Shown: positions 18,774 through 31,454, counted from the stretch's first letter. The stretch: 64,000 bases of DNA from Kluyvera cryocrescens NBRC 102467 (GCF_001571285.1 NZ_BCTM01000009.1:124001-188000); one strand, 5' to 3'. Made by a program: numbers and translations. The notes: generated from the letters alone by a model not told the origin.

Positions 18774-19925
18774 ATGAAAATCGTAATCGCCCCAGACTCT
18801 TATAAAGAAAGCCTCTCTGCTACCGAAGTAGCTCAGGCAATAGAAAAAGGATTTCGGGAAATCTTTCCGGAAGCGCAGTTTGTATCAGTACCGGTCGCCG
18901 ACGGTGGAGAAGGAACGGTTGAGGCGATGATTGCGGCAACGCAGGGGCGGGCGGTGACCTCAACCGTCACCGGTCCGCTTGGCGATACCGTCGAGGCACA
19001 GTGGGGAATTTCGGGCGATGGCCAAACGGCATTTATCGAGATGGCCGCCGCCAGCGGGTTGGCGCTGGTGCCTCCGGAGTTACGTAACCCACTTATTACC
19101 ACCTCTTACGGTACCGGGGAGCTTATCCTGCAGGCGCTGGAAAGCGGGGTAAAGAACATCATTATCGGCATCGGCGGCAGCGCCACCAACGATGGCGGAG
19201 CCGGAATGGTTCAGGCGCTTGGTGCGAAGCTGTGCGACGCTAACGGGGCTGATATTGGCTTTGGCGGCGGTAGCCTGATGAGCCTGAACAATATTGATAT
19301 TCGCCATCTTGATGCCCGCCTACAGACGTGCAGCATTCGGGTGGCCTGTGATGTCACTAACCCGCTGACCGGCACGTCGGGCGCTTCATTCATCTTTGGC
19401 CCGCAGAAAGGGGCCACCGAGGCGATGATCCGCGAGCTGGACCATAATCTGGCGCATTTTGCTGACGTCATTAAAAAATCGCTGCGTGTGGATGTGAAAG
19501 AGGTGCCGGGAGCCGGTGCGGCTGGCGGTATGGGGGCGGCGTTAATGGCCTTCCTCGGCGCGGAGCTGCGCAGCGGAATTGAGATTGTGACGCAAGCGCT
19601 CAACCTGGAAGAACACATTCATGACTGCACGCTGGTCGTCACCGGTGAGGGGCGCCTTGATAGCCAGAGTATTCACGGTAAAGTCCCGGTTGGCGTGGCT
19701 AGCGTCGCGAAAAAATACCATAAGCCGGTGATTGGTATTGCCGGAAGCCTGACGCGTGACGTTGGGATCGTGCATCAGTACGGCATTGATTCGGTGTTTA
19801 GCGTTCTCAACCGTATTGGTTCGCTGGAAGAGGCGTTTCGCGACGCAGCGGAGAATATTTACCTCACCTCGCGCAACGTTGCCGCCACGCTGCAAATGGG
19901 GATGCAGGCGCAAACTCAAGGGTGA
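18774..19925 (+). CDS. garK: GarK, glycerate 2-kinase
   Basis: A 383-residue GarK/GlxK-family kinase: MKIVIAPDSYKESLSATEVA, VADGGEGTVEAM, IIGIGGSATNDGGAGM, VTNPLTGTSG, PGAGAAGGMGAAL and VTGEGRLDSQS. It makes 2-phosphoglycerate from D-glycerate, feeding glycolysis. Last gene of garPLRK. Its stop codon lies inside the -35 element of rnpB. Confidence 0.96.
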   Translation: MKIVIAPDSYKESLSATEVAQAIEKGFREIFPEAQFVSVPVADGGEGTVEAMIAATQGRAVTSTVTGPLGDTVEAQWGISGDGQTAFIEMAAASGLALVPPELRNPLITTSYGTGELILQALESGVKNIIIGIGGSATNDGGAGMVQALGAKLCDANGADIGFGGGSLMSLNNIDIRHLDARLQTCSIRVACDVTNPLTGTSGASFIFGPQKGATEAMIRELDHNLAHFADVIKKSLRVDVKEVPGAGAAGGMGAALMAFLGAELRSGIEIVTQALNLEEHIHDCTLVVTGEGRLDSQSIHGKVPVGVASVAKKYHKPVIGIAGSLTRDVGIVHQYGIDSVFSVLNRIGSLEEAFRDAAENIYLTSRNVAATLQMGMQAQTQG

Positions 19926-19950
19926 CATCGGCGCGCAAACCCACTATACT
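19922..19950 (+). promoter_or_regulatory. rnpB promoter
   Basis: The -35 box GTGACA (19922-19927) and -10 box TATACT (19945-19950) are spaced by 17 bp. A GC-rich discriminator GCGCGCC precedes the RNA start at 19958, typical of growth-rate-controlled stable-RNA promoters. The TGA stop of garK (19923-19925) is part of the -35 box. Confidence 0.85.
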
Positions 19951-19957
19951 GCGCGCC

Positions 19958-20339
<382 letters not shown>

Positions 20340-20342
20340 CTT

Positions 20343-20371
20343 AAAAAACCCCGCTTCGGCGGGGTTTTTGC
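20343..20371 (+). terminator. rnpB terminator
   Basis: AAAAACCCCGCTTCGGCGGGGTTTTT is a strong GC hairpin with a TTCG loop and a T-run, directly after rnpB. Confidence 0.95.
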
Positions 20372-21051
20372 TTTTTACCGCGCCCAAAAAGGGTCAACTA
20401 CGGCGCTCGGTAATTTCTTCATGTTGCTCGTTTTAGGGTGACAAAAAACGCTCATTTTGTCGAAATGCGACATGATGCACAAAACACTAATTTAAACGTT
20501 TCGATTGGTTTTTTGTGCTGCCAATGACGCCTTTACCCTTTTGTAATCGACTGAAATGGGCAGAAAATCAGGGAAAATCACGCCTCATAATGTTGTTGCT
20601 GTGTTTTGATAATGTTAACGGAGGTGATCTAAACATATTAACGTGAATGTATGTTTGATTGGGGGTTGTGTGATGATGCGCGAAGAATTGGCCTAGAAGT
20701 CGTACTTTTTCTCATTTAATTTTATTTTATCAAATATTATTTATTGATTTTCACTGCGTAAAAAACAGACTGAGAATGATTGAAAGATGATCTAAATATT
20801 TAATTTTAAATCACCAAAAAAATCATTATTTATCGCCATAAAATAAATTCATACACCTCATTTTTATTGATGAAAGTCAGTGTAATATCATATTTTATAT
20901 TTGTAACTAATTGATAGATATGAATTTTGTTTGTCTATTGGATATGTGGTAGCTAGGGTTTAAAGTAAATTGTGAGTGGTAGCACACATCTCTATTACCT
21001 ATATTTAATAGAATCCTCCTCGCCAAGTGGAAATAAGAGGAGAAAGAAAAA
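20372..21051 (+). promoter_or_regulatory. tdcA upstream region with CRP site
   Basis: This stretch of about 680 bp has no convincing gene and is very AT-rich from 20690. A CRP site TGTGAGTGGTAGCACA lies at 20971-20986, followed by an AT-rich -10 candidate near 21000-21010; the layout matches the CRP-dependent E. coli tdcA promoter. IHF and TdcA also act there in E. coli but their sites were not located. No tdcR-like frame was found. The first 300 bp show nothing recognised. Confidence 0.65.
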
Positions 21052-21975
21052 ATGGATAATGTTCTTCTGCCTAAAACGCAACACCTTGTGGTGTTCCAGG
21101 AAGTCATTAGAAGTGGATCTTTCGGCTCTGCGGCAAAACAGCTCGGTTTAACCCAACCGGCGGTCAGTAAAATTATCAATGATATCGAATCTAACTTCGG
21201 TATTGAGCTGATGGTACGTAAAAATACCGGGGTGACCTTGACCAGCGCCGGCCAGGTGCTGCTGGGTTACTCGGAGTCCATCACTCGTAAAATGAAAAAT
21301 ATGGTCAACGAGATGAACAGCCTGAGCTGCAGCAGCGTGGTTGATGTCTCATTTGGCTATCCCTCGCTGATTGGCTTCACCTTCCTACCGGAGATGATTA
21401 AAACCTTTAAACAGGTGTTTCCGGCCGCGCAGGTCACCATGTTTGAAGCCCAACTGTCGTCATTTTTACCGGCGCTGCGCGATGGGCGATTAGATTTTGC
21501 CATTGGTACGCTAAGCGATGAGATGCAGTTACAGGATCTGCATGTGGAACCGCTTTTTGAGTCTGAGTTTGTCGTGGTTGCTTCCAAATCACGAACGTGT
21601 ACGTCAACGGTCGCGCTGGAGTCGCTCTCCGGTGAGCAGTGGGTCTTCCCGCAAACCGATATGGGCTACTACAAAGAACTCCTCTCCACCCTCCACCTTC
21701 ATCACATCAGCACCGAAAATATCGTCAAAACCGATTCCGTCGTTACCATCTACAACCTGGTCTTAAATGCCGGTTTCCTGACGGTAATACCGAAAGATAT
21801 GATTGCGCCCTTTGGTTCTGACCAATTTATTATTTTACCAGTCGAAGACGTATTACCTGTGGCGCGCTATGCCGCAATTTGGTCAAAGAATTATCGTATA
21901 AAGAAACCGGCCTCAGTATTAGTGGAGTTGGCCAAGAAATATTCTTCGCCACCCGATAAGAATGAAATAAATTAA
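21052..21975 (+). CDS. tdcA: TdcA, LysR-family activator of the tdc operon
   Basis: A 307-residue LysR regulator with an N-terminal HTH (HLVVFQEVIRSGSFGSAAKQ, then LGLTQPAVSKIINDIE) and a C-terminal effector domain. Similar to E. coli TdcA along its length but with a different, shorter tail. It is the first gene of tdcABCDEG and activates the operon under anaerobic, low-sugar conditions in E. coli. AAGAGGAGAAAG precedes the start. Confidence 0.95.
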   Translation: MDNVLLPKTQHLVVFQEVIRSGSFGSAAKQLGLTQPAVSKIINDIESNFGIELMVRKNTGVTLTSAGQVLLGYSESITRKMKNMVNEMNSLSCSSVVDVSFGYPSLIGFTFLPEMIKTFKQVFPAAQVTMFEAQLSSFLPALRDGRLDFAIGTLSDEMQLQDLHVEPLFESEFVVVASKSRTCTSTVALESLSGEQWVFPQTDMGYYKELLSTLHLHHISTENIVKTDSVVTIYNLVLNAGFLTVIPKDMIAPFGSDQFIILPVEDVLPVARYAAIWSKNYRIKKPASVLVELAKKYSSPPDKNEIN

Positions 21976-22087
21976 ACTTCTGCTGAAGTACTAAAGCGAA
22001 TAAATTAAAAAGAACTCCAGAGTTATTTATAGCTCTGCTACCCTGATATTGTCTAACGTCAGAAGCCTATTCTGATAAGAGGATACG

Positions 22088-23077
22088 ATGCATATTACCT
22101 ACGATCTTCCTGTTACCCTTGATGACATTCAAACAGCGAAAAAAAGACTCGCTGGCAAAATTTATAAAACCGGTATGCCACGTTCTAACTACCTGAGCGA
22201 ACGCTGCAAAGGTGAAATCTTCCTTAAGTTCGAAAACATGCAGCGTACTGGGTCGTTTAAAATTCGCGGTGCTTTTAACAAACTCAGCGCATTGACCGAA
22301 GCGGAGCGCCGTAAAGGCGTGGTGGCATGCTCAGCGGGGAACCATGCTCAGGGGGTCTCTCTCTCCTGTGCGATGCTTGGCATTGACGGTAAAGTGGTGA
22401 TGCCAAAAGGGGCGCCAAAATCAAAAGTGGCGGCGACTCAGGACTATTCAGCGGAAGTCATTCTGCACGGCGATAACTTCAATGACACCATTGCCAAAGT
22501 CAGTGAAATAGTTGAAATGGAAGGCCGGATTTTTATCCCACCGTATGATGATGCGCTGGTGATTGCCGGACAGGGCACCATCGGGCTGGAGATTCTGGAA
22601 GACCTGTACGATGTGGATAACGTCATTGTGCCTATCGGCGGCGGCGGTCTGATTGCCGGAATTGCAACGGCGATTAAATCCATTAACCCGACGATTAAAA
22701 TCATTGGCGTGCAGTCGCAAAATGTCCACGGTATGGCCGCTTCTTATTATGCCGGTGAGATAACCAACCACCGCACCTGTACGACGCTGGCTGATGGGTG
22801 CGACGTTGCGCGTCCGGGTAGCTTGACCTTCGAAATCGTTCGTGAGCTGGTGGATGATATTGTGCTGGTCACCGAAGATGAAATTCGTGACAGCATGATT
22901 GCTCTAATCCAGCGAAATAAAGTGGTGACCGAAGGCGCTGGCGCTTTAGCGTCTGCCGCATTATTAAGTGGCAAGCTCGATCACTATATTCAAGGGCGCA
23001 AAACGGTGAGTATTATTTCTGGCGGCAATATCGACCTGTCGCGTGTTTCAGAAATTACCGGATTCGTTGGCGCTTAA
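22088..23077 (+). CDS. tdcB: TdcB, catabolic threonine/serine dehydratase
   Basis: A 329-residue fold-II PLP enzyme, same length as E. coli TdcB. Lys58 in [11 protein letters not shown] binds [13 protein letters not shown] and [12 protein letters not shown] are cofactor motifs. There is no C-terminal ACT domain, as expected for the catabolic, AMP-activated form. It makes 2-oxobutyrate and ammonia from threonine. Preceded by AAGAGGATACG. Confidence 0.97.
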   Translation: MHITYDLPVTLDDIQTAKKRLAGKIYKTGMPRSNYLSERCKGEIFLKFENMQRTGSFKIRGAFNKLSALTEAERRKGVVACSAGNHAQGVSLSCAMLGIDGKVVMPKGAPKSKVAATQDYSAEVILHGDNFNDTIAKVSEIVEMEGRIFIPPYDDALVIAGQGTIGLEILEDLYDVDNVIVPIGGGGLIAGIATAIKSINPTIKIIGVQSQNVHGMAASYYAGEITNHRTCTTLADGCDVARPGSLTFEIVRELVDDIVLVTEDEIRDSMIALIQRNKVVTEGAGALASAALLSGKLDHYIQGRKTVSIISGGNIDLSRVSEITGFVGA

Positions 23078-23114
23078 TTAATTCTTCCCTGGTTTATTTC
23101 AGGCAGCTTCTTGA

Positions 23115-24500
<1,386 letters not shown>

Positions 24501-24531
24501 TTAACAAGCTCAGGATGAGCGGAGTCGTAAT

Positions 24532-25740
24532 ATGAATGAGTTCCCGGTTGTATTGGTGATTAATAGCGGTTCATCGTCTATTAAATTCTCAGTGCTGGAT
24601 GTTGATACCTGTGACGTGCTACTGGCGGGGATCGCGGAAGGCATTAATACAGAGCGGGCGGGATTATCGGTCAACGGCGGTGAGTCTTCACCGCTGTCTC
24701 ACCCGACCTATGAAGCCGCGCTAAAGGCGATTTCCTTCGAGCTGGAAACGCGCGATTTAATCGATAGTGTGGCCTTAATTGGCCACCGCATTGCCCACGG
24801 CGGCAATATTTTTACCCAGTCCGCGCTGATTACCGATGAGGTGATCGACGGTATTCGACAGGTTTCGCCGCTGGCACCGCTGCATAACTACGCCAACCTG
24901 AGCGGGATTGAGTCGGCGCGGCATCTGTTCCCCGGTGTACAGCAGGTGGCGGTGTTTGATACCAGCTTCCACCAAACTCTGCCGCCGGAAGCCTATCTCT
25001 ATGGATTACCGTGGAAATACACCGAAGAGCTTGGCGTACGTCGCTATGGTTTCCATGGGACATCACACCGCTATGTTGCCCAGCAGGCCTATGACCTGCT
25101 GAAGCTACAGGAGGAGGATTCCGGGCTGGTGATTGCCCACCTCGGCAATGGCGCATCGATTTGTGCCGTGCATAACGGCAAAAGTGTGGATACCTCAATG
25201 GGCATGACGCCGCTGGAAGGGTTGATGATGGGCACCCGCAGCGGTGATGTCGACTTTGGTGCGATGGCGTGGATTGCCGACCAGACCAACCAGACGATGA
25301 GTGACCTGGAGCGCATCGTCAATAAAGAGTCCGGTTTGCTGGGAATTTCCGGGCTGTCGTCGGATCTGCGCACGCTGGAAAAGGCCTGGCATGAGGGGCA
25401 TGAACGCGCACAGTTGGCGATCAAAACCTTCGTCCACCGCATTGCTCGCCATATCGCCGGACACGCAGCCTCACTTACCCGCCTTGACGCCATTATTTTC
25501 ACCGGCGGTATCGGTGAAAACTCGCAGCTGATTCGTCGTCTGGTGATGGCGCATTTACGCGTGCTGGGGGTGATCGCCAATGACGATATGAATAGCCGAC
25601 CAAACAGCGATGGGGAACGGATTATCTCTGACGAACGTTCCAGCGTGGTCTGTGCGGTGATTCCAACCAATGAAGAGAAAATGATTGCGCTGGACGCTAT
25701 CCGTTTAGGAAACCTCAGTACGGTAGCGGAATACGCCTGA
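24532..25740 (+). CDS. tdcD: TdcD, propionate kinase
   Basis: A 402-residue acetate/propionate kinase (ASKHA fold): [58 protein letters not shown] and [10 protein letters not shown]. It converts propionyl phosphate plus ADP to propionate plus ATP, the energy-yielding step of threonine fermentation. Confidence 0.96.
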   Translation: MNEFPVVLVINSGSSSIKFSVLDVDTCDVLLAGIAEGINTERAGLSVNGGESSPLSHPTYEAALKAISFELETRDLIDSVALIGHRIAHGGNIFTQSALITDEVIDGIRQVSPLAPLHNYANLSGIESARHLFPGVQQVAVFDTSFHQTLPPEAYLYGLPWKYTEELGVRRYGFHGTSHRYVAQQAYDLLKLQEEDSGLVIAHLGNGASICAVHNGKSVDTSMGMTPLEGLMMGTRSGDVDFGAMAWIADQTNQTMSDLERIVNKESGLLGISGLSSDLRTLEKAWHEGHERAQLAIKTFVHRIARHIAGHAASLTRLDAIIFTGGIGENSQLIRRLVMAHLRVLGVIANDDMNSRPNSDGERIISDERSSVVCAVIPTNEEKMIALDAIRLGNLSTVAEYA

Positions 25741-25774
25741 GTTAATCGCTTTTATTATTGAGAGAAGAGTTTTC

Positions 25775-28069
25775 ATGAAGGTAAATATCGATCTTAACGA
25801 TATGCATTTTGCCGATGCATGGCGCGGTTTTAACGGTAGCGAATGGAAGGAAGAGATTAACGTTCGCGAGTTTATCCAGCACAACTACACGCCGTATGAA
25901 GGAGATGAATCTTTCCTCGCGGCGGCAACGCCGGCGACGACCGCGCTGTGGGAAAAGGTGATGGCGGGCATTCGCATCGAAAACGCCACCCATGCCCCGG
26001 TTGATTTTGATACCAACATCGCGACGACGATTACCGCGCATGACGCCGGGTACATCGACCAGCGTCTGGAGAAGATCGTCGGCCTGCAAACCGACAAACC
26101 GCTCAAGCGTGCGCTGCATCCGTTTGGCGGCATCAACATGATCAAAAGCTCGTTTGAAGCCTATGGTCGTGAAATGGACGCCGATTTCGAGTACCAGTTT
26201 ACCTCGCTGCGTAAAACCCATAACCAGGGCGTCTTTGATGCTTATTCCCCGGACATGCTGCGCTGTCGTAAATCGGGCGTGCTAACCGGTCTGCCGGACG
26301 GCTACGGGCGCGGGCGCATTATCGGCGATTATCGCCGCGTGGCCCTGTACGGTATCCGCTATCTGGTACGCGAGCGCGAACTGCAGTTCGCTGACCTACA
26401 AACCAAGCTGGAGTGGGGGCAGGATCTGGAAGCCACGCTGCGCCTGCGTGAAGAGCTGGCGGAGCACCGTCGCGCGCTGCTGCAAATGCAGGAGATGGCG
26501 GCGAAGTACGGCTGTGATATCTCTCGTCCAGCGCTCAATGCTCAGGAAGCGGTTCAGTGGCTCTATTTTGCCTACCTCGCCGCGGTGAAATCACAAAACG
26601 GCGGCGCGATGTCGCTCGGCCGTACTGCCACCTTCCTCGATATCTATATTGAACGTGACATGCAGGAAGGGCGTCTCACCGAGGAGCAGGCGCAGGAGCT
26701 TATTGACCATTTCATCATGAAGATCCGCATGGTGCGTTTCCTGCGGACACCGGAGTTTGACACCCTGTTCTCCGGCGACCCGATCTGGGCCACGGAAGTG
26801 ATTGGTGGCATGGGGCTGGATGGACGCACGCTGGTGAGCAAAAACGCGTTCCGCTATCTGCATACGTTGCACACCATGGGCCCGGCGCCGGAGCCAAACC
26901 TGACCATCCTTTGGTCGGAAGCGCTACCGCCTGCCTTTAAGCAGTATGCCGCGCAGGTTTCTATCGTCACCTCATCGCTACAGTATGAGAATGACGATCT
27001 GATGCGCGCTGATTTTAATAGCGATGATTACGCGATTGCCTGCTGCGTCAGTCCGATGGTCATTGGTAAGCAGATGCAGTTCTTCGGGGCTCGCGCCAAC
27101 CTGGCGAAAACGCTGCTGTATGCGATCAACGGCGGAGTGGATGAGAAGCTGAAGATCCAGGTGGGGCCGAAAACCGCGCCGTTGATGGATGATGTGCTGG
27201 ACTATGACTCAGTGATGGAGAGCCTCGATCACTTTATGGACTGGCTGGCGGTGCAGTACATCAGCGCGCTGAACGTCATTCACTATATGCACGACAAGTA
27301 CAGCTATGAAGCGTCGCTGATGGCGCTGCATGACCGCGATGTGTATCGCACCATGGCCTGCGGTATTGCTGGGCTGTCGGTGGCAGCGGATTCTCTGTCG
27401 GCCATCAAGCATGCCCGCGTGAAGCCGATTCGCGATGAAAATGGCCTGGCGGTCGATTTCGAAATTGAAGGTGAGTACCCGCAGTACGGCAACAATGACG
27501 AGCGCGTGGACAGCATCGCCTGCGATCTGGTTGAGCGCTTTATGAAGAAAATCAGAGTGCTGCCGACCTATCGTCATGCGGTACCGACCCAGTCGATTCT
27601 CACCATCACCTCCAACGTGGTGTATGGGCAGAAAACGGGGAACACGCCGGACGGCCGCCGCGCGGGCACACCGTTTGCGCCGGGGGCGAACCCGATGCAT
27701 GGCCGCGACCGCAAAGGGGCGGTGGCCTCACTCACGTCGGTGGCGAAGTTGCCGTTTACCTACGCAAAAGATGGGATTTCGTACACCTTCTCAATTGTGC
27801 CGGCGGCGCTGGGCAAAGAGGACAAGGTACGTAAAACCAACCTGGTGGGGCTGTTGGATGGGTACTTCCACCATGAGGCCACGGTGGAAGGGGGGCAGCA
27901 TCTCAACGTCAACGTCATGAATCGTGACATGCTGCTGGATGCGATTGCCCACCCGGAAAATTACCCGAATCTCACCATTCGCGTCTCAGGCTACGCGGTG
28001 CGCTTTAATGCGCTAACCCGCGAGCAGCAGCAGGACGTTATCTCACGCACCTTTACCCAGGCGATTTAA
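25775..28069 (+). CDS. tdcE: TdcE, 2-ketobutyrate formate-lyase
   Basis: A 764-residue glycyl-radical enzyme. The Cys-Cys active site (Cys423-Cys424) is in [13 protein letters not shown] and the radical glycine (Gly739) in [10 protein letters not shown]. It is close to E. coli TdcE throughout and similar in length to PflB. It cleaves 2-ketobutyrate or pyruvate with CoA to propionyl- or acetyl-CoA and formate; activation needs PflA, encoded elsewhere. No tdcF follows, unlike in E. coli. Confidence 0.97.
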   Translation: MKVNIDLNDMHFADAWRGFNGSEWKEEINVREFIQHNYTPYEGDESFLAAATPATTALWEKVMAGIRIENATHAPVDFDTNIATTITAHDAGYIDQRLEKIVGLQTDKPLKRALHPFGGINMIKSSFEAYGREMDADFEYQFTSLRKTHNQGVFDAYSPDMLRCRKSGVLTGLPDGYGRGRIIGDYRRVALYGIRYLVRERELQFADLQTKLEWGQDLEATLRLREELAEHRRALLQMQEMAAKYGCDISRPALNAQEAVQWLYFAYLAAVKSQNGGAMSLGRTATFLDIYIERDMQEGRLTEEQAQELIDHFIMKIRMVRFLRTPEFDTLFSGDPIWATEVIGGMGLDGRTLVSKNAFRYLHTLHTMGPAPEPNLTILWSEALPPAFKQYAAQVSIVTSSLQYENDDLMRADFNSDDYAIACCVSPMVIGKQMQFFGARANLAKTLLYAINGGVDEKLKIQVGPKTAPLMDDVLDYDSVMESLDHFMDWLAVQYISALNVIHYMHDKYSYEASLMALHDRDVYRTMACGIAGLSVAADSLSAIKHARVKPIRDENGLAVDFEIEGEYPQYGNNDERVDSIACDLVERFMKKIRVLPTYRHAVPTQSILTITSNVVYGQKTGNTPDGRRAGTPFAPGANPMHGRDRKGAVASLTSVAKLPFTYAKDGISYTFSIVPAALGKEDKVRKTNLVGLLDGYFHHEATVEGGQHLNVNVMNRDMLLDAIAHPENYPNLTIRVSGYAVRFNALTREQQQDVISRTFTQAI

Positions 28070-28097
28070 TCGTAGGATTGGAGTGCGTATTGCGACA

Positions 28098-28122
28098 CCG
28101 GGCTGCCATCCGGCAGCCCGTC
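28098..28122. repeat. Hairpin in the tdcE-tdcG gap
   Basis: CGGGCTGCC and GGCAGCCCG are perfect arms around ATCC, with no T-run. It looks like a REP-type or mRNA-stabilising hairpin and occupies the position where E. coli has tdcF. Confidence 0.6.
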
Positions 28123-28148
28123 TCTGAAGCCGTATCGAGGTCACGGAT

Positions 28149-29513
28149 ATGATTAGTACATTCGATATGTTCAAAATTGGCGTCGGGCCATCCAGTTCCC
28201 ACACTGTAGGGCCAATGAATGCGGGGAAGTCGTTCATTGACGAGCTGGTAGCGGAGGCGCTTTTAGCGCAAACCACGCGCCTGACGGTCGATCTTTACGG
28301 TTCGCTCTCCCTCACCGGGAAGGGCCATGCGACCGATGTGGCGGTCATTATGGGGCTGGCAGGTAATCGTCCTGAAAGCGTTGATATTGACGCGATGCAG
28401 CCGTTTATACGCGCCGTCGAGCGCAGTGGGCTGTTAAGCGTTGCGCAGGGGGATGCAGAAGTGCCATTTTCCCTGAGTGACGATGTTATCTTCCATAACC
28501 AGGCTCTGCCGCGCCATGAAAACGGCATGCGCTTTACCGCGTATAGCAAAACGGGGATTTTGCTCAGCAGAACCTACTACTCCATTGGCGGCGGTTTTAT
28601 CGTGGAGGAGTCGAAGTTTGGCCAGGAGTTTGAGGTGGAACAGCCGGTGCCGTATCCGTTTCATTCCGCCAGCGAGCTGATGGCGCAGTGCAAAGAGCAT
28701 GGACTCTCAATCTCTGGCCTGATGATGCAAAACGAGCTGGCTCTAAGAAGCCAGAGCGATATTGATACCGGGCTGACGCGCATCTGGCACGTGATGCGCA
28801 CCGGCATCGAACGCGGCATGAATACCGAAGGCGTACTGCCGGGGCCGATGAACGTTCCGCGCCGCGCCGTCGCGCTACGGCGACAATTGGTTTCCAGCGA
28901 CAGCACATCAAGCGACCCGATGAATGTGATCGACTGGATCAACATGTTTGCCCTCGCGGTGAGCGAGGAGAACGCGGCGGGGGGCCGGGTGGTGACGGCC
29001 CCGACTAACGGCGCCTGCGGCATCGTCCCGGCGGTTCTGGCCTATTACGATAAGTTCAGGCGTACGGCGAACGGTAATTCGATTGCGCGCTATTTGCTGG
29101 CCGCTGGCGCAATTGGTGGGCTGTATAAGCGCAACGCGTCGATTTCGGGCGCTGAAGTCGGATGTCAGGGGGAAGTCGGCGTGGCCGCGTCGATGGCGGC
29201 CGCGGGGCTGGCTGAGTTACTCGGCGGCAGCCCGCAGCAGGTGTGCATGGCGGCGGAGATCGCCATGGAACACAATCTGGGCTTAACCTGCGATCCGGTG
29301 GGCGGGCAGGTGCAGATCCCCTGCATCGAACGCAACGCCATTAACGCAGTAAAAGCGGTGAATGCTGCGCGTATGGCCATCCAACGGACCAGCGAAGCGC
29401 GGGTGTCGCTCGATAAAATTATCGAGACCATGTATGAAACCGGTAAAGACATGAACGAAAAATACCGGGAAACGTCGCGCGGTGGGCTGGCAATAAAAGT
29501 GCTCTGCGATTAA
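28149..29513 (+). CDS. tdcG: TdcG, L-serine ammonia-lyase (iron-sulfur)
   Basis: A 454-residue single-chain serine deaminase of the SdaA/SdaB/TdcG family: STFDMFKIGVGPSSSHTVGP at the N-terminus, APTNGACGIVPAVL, GCQGEVGVA and LGLTCDPVGGQVQIPCIERN. The cysteines in the last motifs are expected ligands of an oxygen-labile 4Fe-4S cluster. It converts serine to pyruvate and ammonia. Last gene of the tdc operon. Confidence 0.96.
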   Translation: MISTFDMFKIGVGPSSSHTVGPMNAGKSFIDELVAEALLAQTTRLTVDLYGSLSLTGKGHATDVAVIMGLAGNRPESVDIDAMQPFIRAVERSGLLSVAQGDAEVPFSLSDDVIFHNQALPRHENGMRFTAYSKTGILLSRTYYSIGGGFIVEESKFGQEFEVEQPVPYPFHSASELMAQCKEHGLSISGLMMQNELALRSQSDIDTGLTRIWHVMRTGIERGMNTEGVLPGPMNVPRRAVALRRQLVSSDSTSSDPMNVIDWINMFALAVSEENAAGGRVVTAPTNGACGIVPAVLAYYDKFRRTANGNSIARYLLAAGAIGGLYKRNASISGAEVGCQGEVGVAASMAAAGLAELLGGSPQQVCMAAEIAMEHNLGLTCDPVGGQVQIPCIERNAINAVKAVNAARMAIQRTSEARVSLDKIIETMYETGKDMNEKYRETSRGGLAIKVLCD

Positions 29514-29567
29514 CCCACACCATCGTCCATCATCATGCCGCCCATGTATTGACGGCTTTCATTGCAG

Positions 29568-29598
29568 CGCCCCAGACCATCAGGACTGGGGCGTTTTT
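29568..29598 (+). terminator. tdc operon terminator
   Basis: CGCCCCAG and CTGGGGCG arms flank a 10-nt loop and are followed by TTTTT, 55 bp after the tdcG stop. Confidence 0.9.
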
Positions 29599-30112
29599 GT
29601 ATGGGCTGCGCGCGGGGAAATTCGGTGAATTAGCCAGTGTATTATGTTGTTTCGTTACGATTTTCATACAAACATTGGAGTTATTCACTAAATCAATCGC
29701 GCGCTGTGATAGCCATCATTTTTTGCTTCCGCCGGCAGTTACATCTCATTAACGCATCTGTTTGCGCTGCTTCACAGAACCCCCGCAGCATGCTTTAAGG
29801 TTAAAAACGCGGATAGAGAGCAATTCGATATAAAACAACAAGTTATTGATTTTTGGCACCAGGCCGATGTATTGAATTCCTTTATGAATTCACTCGCGTA
29901 GAAATAAGGTGGTCTATATCTTGCTATTTGTAGCAATATATTCTCCTAATGACCCTTCTCATGCCATCAGTGACAAGTTTTTTCTCCACAACCCGCGCTA
30001 TCATCTATTCACTATAAAAAATATGGTTAATAACACTGCATTGCTAAAAATCTGTGGAATATCAATCTGTATTAAAACAATAAACCCTACAAACCAAGAG
30101 TGAGACTTTGTT
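29599..30112 (+). promoter_or_regulatory. dlsT upstream region
   Basis: This AT-rich stretch of about 510 bp has no convincing gene. It holds a 7-bp inverted repeat TGAATTC-N6-GAATTCA at 29873-29892, a possible regulator site. In E. coli the promoter of yhaO-yhaM responds to the cysteine regulator CyuR (DecR) and to YhaJ; no site for either could be assigned here. Confidence 0.4.
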
Positions 30113-31438
30113 ATGGAAACAATCTCAATTACCCCGGCGCAAACCTCGAGCGCAGCGGCACGAGCGGGCATGTCGGAAAGTGAATGGCAAGCGGCTATAA
30201 AATTCGACAGTACCGATGTGGGCTGGGTCATTATGAGTATCGGGATGGCTATCGGCGCGGGGATTGTGTTTCTGCCCGTACAGGTTGGATTAATGGGCCT
30301 ATGGGTGTTCCTGCTCTCTTCTATCGTCGGCTATCCGGCGATGTATTTGTTTCAACGGCTGTTTATCAACACCCTGGCGGAGTCGCCGGAATGTAAAGAC
30401 TACCCGAGCGTCATCAGCGGTTATCTTGGTAAAAACTGGGGCATTTTGCTGGGCGCACTCTATTTCATCATGCTGGTGATTTGGATGTTCGTTTACTCCA
30501 CCGCCATCACCAACGATAGCGCTTCCTACCTGCATACCTTTGGCGTTACCGACGGCCTGCTATCCGAAAACCCGTTCTATGGTTTGGTGCTGATCTGCGT
30601 GCTGGTGGCGATCTCTTCGCGAGGCGAAAAGCTGCTGTTTAAAGTCTCCAGTTTTATGGTGCTGACCAAGCTACTGGTGGTCGCCGCGCTGGGGGCATCG
30701 ATGGTGGGAATGTGGCATCTGTACAACGCCGGTACGCTGCCGCCGATGGGGCTGCTGATTAAAAATGCCATCATCACGCTGCCGTTTACGCTGACCTCTA
30801 TTCTGTTTATTCAGACCCTTAGCCCGATGGTTATCTCCTATCGCTCGAAGGAGAAATCACGCGAAGTGGCCCGCCATAAGGCACTGCGCGCCATGAACAT
30901 CGCCTTTGGCATTCTGTTTGTGGTGGTCTTCTTTTACGCCGTCTCGTTCACCCTGGCGATGGGTCATGATGAAGCGGTCAAAGCCTATGAACAAAACATC
31001 TCGGCGCTGGCGATTGCCGCGCAGTTTATCAACGGCAGCGCAGGGGCCTGGGTCACCGTTGTGAGCGTGATCCTCAACATCTTTGCCGTCATGACCGCTT
31101 TCTTCGGCGTTTATCTTGGCTTCCGTGAGGCGACTCAGGGGATCGTGATTAACCTGCTGCGCCGCAAAATGCCGGAGGAGAAAATCAATCAGAAGCTGGT
31201 GCAGCGCGGGATCATGCTGTTCGCCATCCTGCTGGCCTGGAGCGCCATTGTGCTCAACGCGCCGGTACTGAGCTTCACCTCTATCTGCAGTCCTATCTTC
31301 GGTATGGTCGGCTGTCTTATTCCGGCCTGGCTGGTTTACAAAGTGCCGGCGTTACACAAGTACAAAGGCGTATCGCTGGTGATCATTATCATCACCGGTC
31401 TGCTGCTCTGCGTGTCTCCGTTCCTGGCATTCTCTTGA
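30113..31438 (+). CDS. dlsT: DlsT/CyuP (YhaO), serine/cysteine HAAAP transporter
   Basis: A 441-residue permease with about eleven membrane segments (DVGWVIMSIGMAIGAGIVFL, AESPECKDYPSVISGYLGKNWG). It closely matches E. coli YhaO, named DlsT for D/L-serine transport and CyuP for cysteine uptake. It shares family and layout with TdcC upstream. It is followed after 16 bp by cyuA, so transport and cysteine breakdown are probably one operon. Confidence 0.93.
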   Translation: METISITPAQTSSAAARAGMSESEWQAAIKFDSTDVGWVIMSIGMAIGAGIVFLPVQVGLMGLWVFLLSSIVGYPAMYLFQRLFINTLAESPECKDYPSVISGYLGKNWGILLGALYFIMLVIWMFVYSTAITNDSASYLHTFGVTDGLLSENPFYGLVLICVLVAISSRGEKLLFKVSSFMVLTKLLVVAALGASMVGMWHLYNAGTLPPMGLLIKNAIITLPFTLTSILFIQTLSPMVISYRSKEKSREVARHKALRAMNIAFGILFVVVFFYAVSFTLAMGHDEAVKAYEQNISALAIAAQFINGSAGAWVTVVSVILNIFAVMTAFFGVYLGFREATQGIVINLLRRKMPEEKINQKLVQRGIMLFAILLAWSAIVLNAPVLSFTSICSPIFGMVGCLIPAWLVYKVPALHKYKGVSLVIIIITGLLLCVSPFLAFS

Positions 31439-31454
31439 TTAATTGGTGGTAAAA

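Noticed and set aside
29909-30103. 64-codon plus-strand frame in the dlsT upstream region
   Set aside because: GTG start with the putative ribosome site overlapping it, AT-rich and unlike any known protein; probably chance.
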